From JACMRP01 sp047302465 (GTDB lineage Bacteria > Bdellovibrionota > Bdellovibrionia > Bdellovibrionales > Bdellovibrionaceae), in assembly GCF_047302465.1 (NCBI RefSeq), contig NZ_CP178621.1, positions 3,224,001 through 3,288,000 on the forward strand: DNA of 64,000 bases. Direction: 5' to 3'. The stretch's first letter is position 1; each line of letters starts with the position of its first letter. A program made the position numbers and the translations under genes. The notes under the pieces were generated by a model, which worked only from the letters and a program-made list of their open reading frames with translations, was not told the DNA's origin and did not search any database. This document shows positions 58,524 to 64,000 of the stretch, piece by piece.

Positions 58524-59150
58524 TTATCGTGCCTTTCTAAAATACCCTAAAAGTCGATCGTACGTCTGCTCCAGACTTTCAACAACGACTTTGGTCTCGG
58601 CAATCAAAGGAAAAAAGTTAAGATCCCCCGCCCAGCGCGGAATGACATGATAGTGCAGATGCTCAGGAATTCCCGCACCGGCGGCAGCCCCATGATTAAG
58701 CCCGACGTTCACCCCACCCGGCTGATAGGCATCTTGCAGAACCTTCATCGCCAAACGAAGAGTATCATGAAGATCGTAGTGCGCGTCTTTGCTGAGCGAC
58801 AAAAGATCACCTTCATGCTTTAGCGGGATCACCAATAAATGGCCGCTATTGTACGGAAATTTATTTAACACCACCATAGAGTGTTTAGATTTATAAATAC
58901 AAAGTGTATCAAACGACTCTTCATTTTTAGCGGCATTACAAAAGACACAGCCCTCGGGCTTTACTAACTTGCGAACATATTTAAAGCGATCCGGTCTAAA
59001 GAGGACGTCCCGTTCCATCGGCCAGACTTCGCTATGAAGAGCGTCGGTAACTTTTAAAAAAAGCTCCGGTTTAGAGGCCTTTTTGGTCTTAGTGGCTTTT
59101 TTGCTCTTCGAAGCTGTCTTCTTTTTCGCCAAAAGATCCTCTATTCCCAA
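58524..59150 (-). CDS. HIT-family nucleotide hydrolase with Lys-rich N-terminus
   Basis: A 208-residue protein (from a TTG at 59150) with the histidine-triad motif GIPEHLHYHVIPRW, which cleaves phosphoramidate or dinucleoside polyphosphate bonds. Two Cys in EGCVFCNAA recall the zinc site of Fhit/Ap4A-type members. The first 30 residues are a Lys/Ala/Ser tract (KKTASKSKKATKTKKASK). The TTG start overlaps the sppA stop by 10 nt and lacks a clear SD; ATG 59018 is a shorter alternative that drops the tract. Confidence 0.88.
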   Translation of the reverse strand: MGIEDLLAKKKTASKSKKATKTKKASKPELFLKVTDALHSEVWPMERDVLFRPDRFKYVRKLVKPEGCVFCNAAKNEESFDTLCIYKSKHSMVVLNKFPYNSGHLLVIPLKHEGDLLSLSKDAHYDLHDTLRLAMKVLQDAYQPGGVNVGLNHGAAAGAGIPEHLHYHVIPRWAGDLNFFPLIAETKVVVESLEQTYDRLLGYFRKAR

Positions 59151-60115
59151 AATCCAGGCATGATCATCATTGGTTGATTCAGATACTGAGCGCGGAATAC
59201 TTTACGCAAAGATGTTTCAACGGCCTTATCAGCACCTTTAGAAGTGAAAAACTTCACGGTCTCTTCTGCGCTGTTAAGATCGTCTTCATCTTGTTGCTCG
59301 AGAAGATCCCAGAAGCTTGGTTTTCTTTTTGGTGCTTCAAAGAGTTTATAATCGGTTCCTAAGTTCGCAGTTTGCGCCGCCAACTTCACAGCATCTTCCA
59401 ACGTTCCAAGCTGATCGGCAAAACCAAGTTTTACCGCTTGAGCGCCCGTCATCACGCGACCATCAGCATAAGTGCTAACGACATCGTCCTTCAAACCGCG
59501 ACCATCCATCACAGCTTGCTTGAACTGACCATACACATCGTTGATCAAATCTTGGAACAAAGCTTTTTCTTCGGGTCTCATTTGGCGATACTCGGCACCA
59601 GAGTCTTTGAATTTTCCAGAAGTGATCGAGAAGCGAGAGATCTTTGCCCAGTCATAAAGTTTTTCAAGATTTGCAAACTCCATGATGACACCGATTGATC
59701 CGACCAAGGCGCCTGGAGCAACAACGATCTTATCACAAGCCACTGCAGAGTAATACGCACCACTCGCAAGCAAGCCCGAAGAAGAACAAATGATCGGCTT
59801 TTTAGTTTCAGCCTTCACTGCCTTGATTGCTTCGTAGATTTCTTGAGAAGGACCAACCGCTCCGCCCGGAGAGTTGATGTTGATTACGATCGCTTTGATC
59901 TTATCTTCGTCTTTGTATTTTTTGAGTTTCTTAAGGAATTTTTTGCCGTTCATGATGACACCTTCAAGGTCCAACTGAAGGATGCTGTTTTTGGTCACGA
60001 ACGCTGTGGTTTCATCGGCGCTCTCGCCAACTTTATCACTGGTCCATTTTACGATGCTAACCAGGCCCACAATAACAAGAACAACGACAATAAAACGTAC
60101 GAAAGGATTTTTCAT
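59141..60115 (-). CDS. sppA: Signal peptide peptidase SppA
   Basis: A 324-residue inner-membrane serine protease of the S49 family (N-terminal helix about 5-23). It digests leftover signal peptides. The catalytic Ser is in LLASGAYYSAVACDK and the Lys is in SITSGKFKDSG; the GPSQEIYEAI region precedes them. The size fits the short, tetramer-type SppA. ATG 60115 follows CGGAG; the ATG at 60151 would add an unlikely extension. It is followed by the HIT and rhomboid genes. Confidence 0.93.
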   Translation of the reverse strand: MKNPFVRFIVVVLVIVGLVSIVKWTSDKVGESADETTAFVTKNSILQLDLEGVIMNGKKFLKKLKKYKDEDKIKAIVININSPGGAVGPSQEIYEAIKAVKAETKKPIICSSSGLLASGAYYSAVACDKIVVAPGALVGSIGVIMEFANLEKLYDWAKISRFSITSGKFKDSGAEYRQMRPEEKALFQDLINDVYGQFKQAVMDGRGLKDDVVSTYADGRVMTGAQAVKLGFADQLGTLEDAVKLAAQTANLGTDYKLFEAPKRKPSFWDLLEQQDEDDLNSAEETVKFFTSKGADKAVETSLRKVFRAQYLNQPMMIMPGFWE

Positions 60116-60149
60116 GGCGACTCCGTTAAGAATTTCAATCTTAACAGCC

Positions 60150-60186
60150 AAAAAAAAAGGGAGTCTATGAGACTCCCTCTTTTTTG
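60150..60186 (-). terminator. Terminator between rpsA and sppA
   Basis: Read on the minus strand, GGGAGTCT/AGACTCCC form an 8-bp stem with a 3-nt loop followed by nine Ts, 31 nt after the rpsA stop. The A-run on the other side makes it nearly symmetric. sppA probably has its own promoter or relies on read-through. Confidence 0.88.
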
Positions 60187-60216
60187 CGCATCGCGCACTA
60201 ACGAACTAACGATTAA

Positions 60217-62013
60217 TTAGTTTTTGCCGTCAGTTTTCATGTTTTTAAGCTGATCTGCGAACAAATCACCGAGTGTAGATTTAGAAGTAGCAGTTGCTTT
60301 CTTCACATAATCTTCAACGTCAGCTTTTGATTCACGAAGTTTGATCAATTTTGAAGAAAGACCGATCTTACGAGCGTCTTTATCAATAGAGATTACTTCC
60401 GCTTTCAAAACTGTACCTGGCTTAACAAAATCTTCAGTTGTGTTGATTTTGTCAGTTGTAAGTTCAGAAATGTGGATCAAACCTTCGATATCAGACTCAA
60501 GCTCAACGAAAGCACCAAAATCAGCGATCTTAGTTACTTTAACATCGTGTTGTGTACCGATAGCGTATTTGTTCTCGATGTTTGACCAAGGGTCAGACTC
60601 AAGCTGTTTGATACCCAAAGAGAATCTTTCGTTCTCGATGTCTACGCCCAAAACAACCGCGCGTACTTTTTGCCCTTTAGCATAAAGTTCGTTCGGGTGA
60701 TTTACACGTTTTGTCCAAGAGAAGTCAGAGATGTGAACAAGGCCGTCGATGCCTTCTTCGATACCGATGAAGATACCGAAATCAGTAACAGACTTAACTT
60801 CACCTTCAATGATTGTTCCTGGTTGGTAAGATTCTTTCAACTCAACCCATGGATTAGCTTGAAGCTGTTTCATACCCAAGCTGATGCGACGGTTTTCAGT
60901 GTCTACTTCAAGAACTACAACTTCAACTTCTTGATCAACCGTTACAACTTGAGATGGATGTTTCACGCGTTTAGTCCAAGACATTTCAGAAACGTGGATA
61001 AGACCTTCGATGCCTTCACCAAGTTCTACGAATGCGCCGTATTCAGCCAATGAAACAACTTTACCTTTAAGCTTAGTGCCTGGAGGGTAAGATGCTTTTA
61101 CAGATTCCCAAGGATCAGGATGCAATTGCTTCATGCCCAAAGACACGCGCTCTTTTTCCTGGTCGTATTTCAATACTTTTACTTGGATTTCGTCGCCCAC
61201 TTTCAACAATTCTGAAGGGTGCTTTACGCGGCCCCAAGACATGTCAGTGATGTGAAGAAGACCGTCCATACCGCCCAAGTCAATGAACGCACCGTAATCA
61301 GTGATGTTCTTAACAAGACCAGTAACGATAGAACCTTCTTTCATAGTATCAAGAGTTTCTGCTCTGAGACTGTCACGTTCTTCTTCAAGAAGAGCGCGGC
61401 GAGAAAGAACGATGTTGCCACGTTTTTTATTGAACTTGATAACTTTGAATTTGTACTTCTTGCCGATGTAGATGTCCATGTTACGAACAGGACGCAAATC
61501 GATTTGTGAACCAGGCAAGAAAGCTTTAACACCGATATCGACGCTCAAGCCACCTTTGACTTTAGCAACGACGGTACCTTCGATAACTTCTTCGTTCTCT
61601 GCAGCTTTAGAGATATCAGACCATGCACGAAGCATATCTGCTTTATCTTTAGAAAGAACGATCATACCGTTTTCGTTTTCGATACGATCAATCAATACTT
61701 CTACAGTGTCGCCAGCTTTTACTTCACGTACGCCGTCAACAACGCGGAATTCGTTGATTGCAATAAGTCCTTCAGACTTATAATTGATGTCGACAAGAAC
61801 GTAATCAGATTGAACTTCGACAACTTTACCGCTGACAACGTCACCGATTTTGAAGTCTTGATCTTTCACTGATGCTTCGAAGATCGAAGTGAATTCGCTT
61901 TTGTCAGTGTTTCCGTAGATACCAGGATTGGATGCTACTTTGGAATCTTCTGCGTCCAAGAAAGCTAGAACTTTCTGCTTTTCTTGAGCGGCTTTGTTTA
62001 ATTGTTTCCCCAT
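60217..62013 (-). CDS. rpsA: 30S ribosomal protein S1
   Basis: A 598-residue protein with six S1/OB domains (about 57-125, 142-210, 228-296, 313-383, 400-470, 487-556). The third to sixth have the typical IxxFGAFVELxxGIEGLxHxSEMSW pattern (as in YGAFIDLGGMDGLLHITDMSW, split). It brings structured mRNA to the small subunit. It is somewhat longer than the E. coli protein (557). The SD GGGAGGT is 13 nt from the ATG, wider than usual. Confidence 0.96.
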   Translation of the reverse strand: MGKQLNKAAQEKQKVLAFLDAEDSKVASNPGIYGNTDKSEFTSIFEASVKDQDFKIGDVVSGKVVEVQSDYVLVDINYKSEGLIAINEFRVVDGVREVKAGDTVEVLIDRIENENGMIVLSKDKADMLRAWSDISKAAENEEVIEGTVVAKVKGGLSVDIGVKAFLPGSQIDLRPVRNMDIYIGKKYKFKVIKFNKKRGNIVLSRRALLEEERDSLRAETLDTMKEGSIVTGLVKNITDYGAFIDLGGMDGLLHITDMSWGRVKHPSELLKVGDEIQVKVLKYDQEKERVSLGMKQLHPDPWESVKASYPPGTKLKGKVVSLAEYGAFVELGEGIEGLIHVSEMSWTKRVKHPSQVVTVDQEVEVVVLEVDTENRRISLGMKQLQANPWVELKESYQPGTIIEGEVKSVTDFGIFIGIEEGIDGLVHISDFSWTKRVNHPNELYAKGQKVRAVVLGVDIENERFSLGIKQLESDPWSNIENKYAIGTQHDVKVTKIADFGAFVELESDIEGLIHISELTTDKINTTEDFVKPGTVLKAEVISIDKDARKIGLSSKLIKLRESKADVEDYVKKATATSKSTLGDLFADQLKNMKTDGKN

Positions 62014-62226
62014 AGTAATAATATGTACCTCCCACGTAATAGGTCCTCTAAGTGGCTGGCCCTGGGTGTTAAAAGGCTTCGCCGGGTCCTACCCGTTTAA
62101 TTTATGAAGAATGGTTGTATAGGCCCGAATTCACTGAGTCAATGCGGAAAGTGAAGCCTCGCGTTGTGGGGAAGATTCCAAAGTCTTTCCTAGGGACTTC
62201 ACAGCACTCAGGTAAACAACAGCCCT
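62014..62226. other. Intergenic region between divergent rpsA and the toroid-like protein gene
   Basis: 213 bp with two divergent starts. The rpsA side (minus strand) has a leader with GGGTAGGACCC and other short self-complementary segments that could be a regulatory leader, as S1 often controls its own mRNA. No strong hairpin or promoter boxes that I would defend. Confidence 0.3.
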
Positions 62227-63483
62227 ATGAAGTTTTACATAAGCCTCTTAAGCCTGCTTTTGGGGTGTGGCCTTTGCCATGCTCGTACCTACCAACCCGA
62301 AATACTCTCTGCACTCAAGTACTTAGAGAGTACTCAAGCAACCCGCTCTGGCGACTACGAACCCGGGCAATGGGCCACTGAGGTCACGGCGATACTGCTG
62401 CCAAGCATGGTCGGCGTGGGAGCTTGGGGCAAACCCTACCCCGAAGCCACGATTTTTACGACGGCCAGTATTGTTGGCGTTTTACAGGAAATGCAGGACT
62501 CCGACCCCACTTTACGCCAAATCGGCCCCATGGTGGAAAAGGCGATTGATGGCTTTGCACCTTTCTACATGGAGCCCTTCTTTAACTTTTATCCTCCACG
62601 CAAAAGAAATGGCGCTTGGGTACGGGGGCCTCGATCGATGTTTTTGGCCCCTTACTTTCGGGGGCTCGCGCACATTCCTCCGGATGCAGATAGCACATCG
62701 GTGACTTATTGGGTTCTGCGCGGCCCTGTGCCTGAAACGGTGGTGCAAACTTTCGCAAGAATTCGCGATGTCGATCGCAAGCCCCATTCCTACAACCGTC
62801 GCTCCGGCAATGTGAACACCGGAGCTTTCATGACTTGGCTGATGGATGAAAAAGATCCGGACATGCCTCATCGTTTTTGGCAGCCCGAGCTGGGACCGCG
62901 CATTCCCTTTGGCACTAATGACGTCGATTGCATTGTGAACGCCAACGTTTTGAAACTTCTGACCCGTATTCAGCGCGACGAAATTCCCGGCTACAAAGAG
63001 TCCTGTGAGTTTCTGAAAAAGTCCATTCGGCATTCCGAGTACGGGCGCTGCGGGATTTATTATCCCAATGACTTTATGCTGGCGATGAGTGTGGGTGAAC
63101 TCAAACAGATGAAAGCGTCTTGCACTGCCAGCGAAGAGCCCACGGTGCTTCGTTATTTACTCGAGACCCAATCCCAAGACGGTTCGTGGATGAATGCACC
63201 TCCGGCACGACCGGATCGCATTCAGGCAACGGTAGCCGCATTAAACTCTTTGCTACTTTTAGGAGATTCACAAAATTCGGTGCACCGAAAACGCGTTCAC
63301 AAAGCTGTGAATTATCTCTTAGCGCACTCACGCCGCAATCGTGATGGGCATTTGAATTGGCGAGGGCAGGTGTTCTTCTCAGCCGTTGCACAAGCACGAT
63401 TCTCTGTTGTCTGGAGATCCACACCCTACACCACGGCACTGGCAGCAATGGCCCTGCAGCGGGCCGAGAGGTTCTTAGACTAA
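62227..63483 (+). CDS. Exported protein resembling alpha/alpha-toroid (prenyltransferase/cyclase repeat) proteins
   Basis: A 418-residue protein with a signal peptide (about residues 1-19). It is helical, and the segment LETQSQDGSWMNAPPARPDRIQA contains a QW-type QxxDGSW motif as in squalene cyclase and prenyltransferase repeats; TVAALNSLLLLGD follows. Another unit ends the protein (YTTALAAMALQRAERF). The fold is probably an alpha/alpha toroid, but no catalytic DxDD or zinc site is visible, so it may not be a terpene enzyme. It overlaps the convergent nitroreductase by 4 bp. Confidence 0.62.
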   Translation: MKFYISLLSLLLGCGLCHARTYQPEILSALKYLESTQATRSGDYEPGQWATEVTAILLPSMVGVGAWGKPYPEATIFTTASIVGVLQEMQDSDPTLRQIGPMVEKAIDGFAPFYMEPFFNFYPPRKRNGAWVRGPRSMFLAPYFRGLAHIPPDADSTSVTYWVLRGPVPETVVQTFARIRDVDRKPHSYNRRSGNVNTGAFMTWLMDEKDPDMPHRFWQPELGPRIPFGTNDVDCIVNANVLKLLTRIQRDEIPGYKESCEFLKKSIRHSEYGRCGIYYPNDFMLAMSVGELKQMKASCTASEEPTVLRYLLETQSQDGSWMNAPPARPDRIQATVAALNSLLLLGDSQNSVHRKRVHKAVNYLLAHSRRNRDGHLNWRGQVFFSAVAQARFSVVWRSTPYTTALAAMALQRAERFLD

Positions 63484-64000
63484 ATCTTGTGAACGAAGTG
63501 CGTTTTCTCACCGCGAATGCGTGGGCCGTACACACCGTTGGGGGCTCGTTTGCCTGCACTAATCACCATGGTGACGGCACAGCTTCGCGGTAATCCTAAA
63601 AGTTTCTTCACGCGGACTTCATCGAAGCCTTCCATTGGACACGTGTCATAGCCTGCCGCGCGGAATGCCAGCATCAGGTTTTCACAAGCCAATGCCGTAG
63701 TTTTTGTCGCCCAAAGGATATTACCAGCTTTGCCGTAAGGTCCGCGCGGAATCACGCGGAAGAGTCCCAAGACATGGGCGACCAATGTTTTGAAAGGACC
63801 GAGAATATGCCCGGGTCCATTGCCATAAACGAAAGGCACCAACTTCTGATAGTAAGCCATCACACTCTTCGGAGGTGCCGGCTGCGTTTCAAAATAATCG
63901 AGATTAATTTTTTGCCCTAAAGGCCATCTATCGGGTCTTGCCACACAGACAATCAAAGTCGACGAGGTCCTGGCAGCGGGTTGATCCAGGCAATATTGCT
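63480..64000 (-). CDS. Nitroreductase-family protein, C-terminal part (runs off the window)
   Basis: The frame stays open to the right edge, so the true start lies beyond base 64000. The visible 173 residues cover the end of the first FMN-binding half (CLDQPAARTSSTLIVCVARPD) and the conserved GLPRSCAVTMVISAGKRA close to the C-terminus, with TALACENLMLAFRAAGYDTCPMEGFD in between. These segments match FMN-dependent nitroreductases that use NAD(P)H. The substrate is unknown. Confidence 0.85.
   Translation of the reverse strand, partial: QYCLDQPAARTSSTLIVCVARPDRWPLGQKINLDYFETQPAPPKSVMAYYQKLVPFVYGNGPGHILGPFKTLVAHVLGLFRVIPRGPYGKAGNILWATKTTALACENLMLAFRAAGYDTCPMEGFDEVRVKKLLGLPRSCAVTMVISAGKRAPNGVYGPRIRGEKTHFVHKI

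Noticed and set aside
62115..62381. Open frame overlapping the start of the toroid-like protein gene
   Set aside because: No SD, and it overlaps the signal-peptide region of the better-supported frame.
1..64000. CRISPR array, prophage, toxin-antitoxin or restriction system
   Set aside because: I looked for spaced direct repeats, integrases, nuclease motifs and short paired genes and found none.

Overview
The window looks like a chromosomal stretch of a Gram-negative, flagellated bacterium of the Bdellovibrio type (Bdellovibrionota). That placement is an inference. It rests on moderate GC, a very high share of short secreted or outer-membrane proteins with no recognisable family, a FliL gene outside a flagellar operon, an L,D-transpeptidase, a FecR/adenylate-cyclase operon, a paired M16 peptidase and an enlarged Lgt. 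Housekeeping genes recognised with high confidence are mtgA, greB, hisS, lgt, nrdR, nusB, the PEP-synthase regulator ppsR, fliL, sppA and rpsA. I found no tRNA, rRNA, CRISPR array, IS element, integrase or prophage.

Layout. 0-6.5 kb: end of an oxidoreductase gene, a PTP-like phosphatase, and small envelope/stress proteins (DUF4142, BON, BON-LysM, CBS, a secreted polycation) around mtgA. 6.5-14 kb: a lipase-maturation-factor-like membrane protein, a 42-codon Arg-rich gene overlapping a DUF2817 peptidase-like gene, a GT39 glycosyltransferase, a pilin-like protein and a Cache chemoreceptor. 14-22.3 kb: a repeat lipoprotein, a DUF3465 protein, a Thr-rich exported protein, a 752-residue exported protein, greB and a nitronate monooxygenase-like enzyme. 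22.5-27.8 kb: FecR (split by a frameshift), an FN3-like/beta-barrel outer-membrane protein and a membrane adenylate cyclase. 27.8-32.1 kb: a long inverted repeat, a GST, an NlpC/P60-like protein and a DUF3299-LolD-FtsX operon. 32.2-38.7 kb: hisS, lgt, a three-gene envelope operon and a response regulator. 38.7-45 kb: exported proteins, an RsmB-family methyltransferase, and nrdR-nusB-two unknowns-ppsR. 45-51 kb: a glycine-rich tail-fibre-like protein, an MBL-fold lipoprotein, LysR, a C-terminally anchored protein and a second long inverted repeat. 51-64 kb: the M16 pair, fliL, an L,D-transpeptidase, two secreted proteins, rhomboid-HIT-sppA-rpsA, an alpha/alpha-toroid-like protein and a partial nitroreductase.

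Two patterns are not explained by the gene list. First, at least nine genes, mostly small exported proteins, have an inverted repeat whose right arm contains or touches their Shine-Dalgarno sequence, so the leader could fold and hide the ribosome site. Second, two long perfect inverted repeats (27 and 34 bp arms, about 90-100 bp apart, with nested hairpins) are each followed on the same side by T/G-rich spacer and a gene with extreme T-ending codon use. The FecR/barrel/cyclase operon also looks like an envelope-to-cAMP signalling unit whose first gene is broken in frame. All hairpins were found by eye; no statistics or searches were run.
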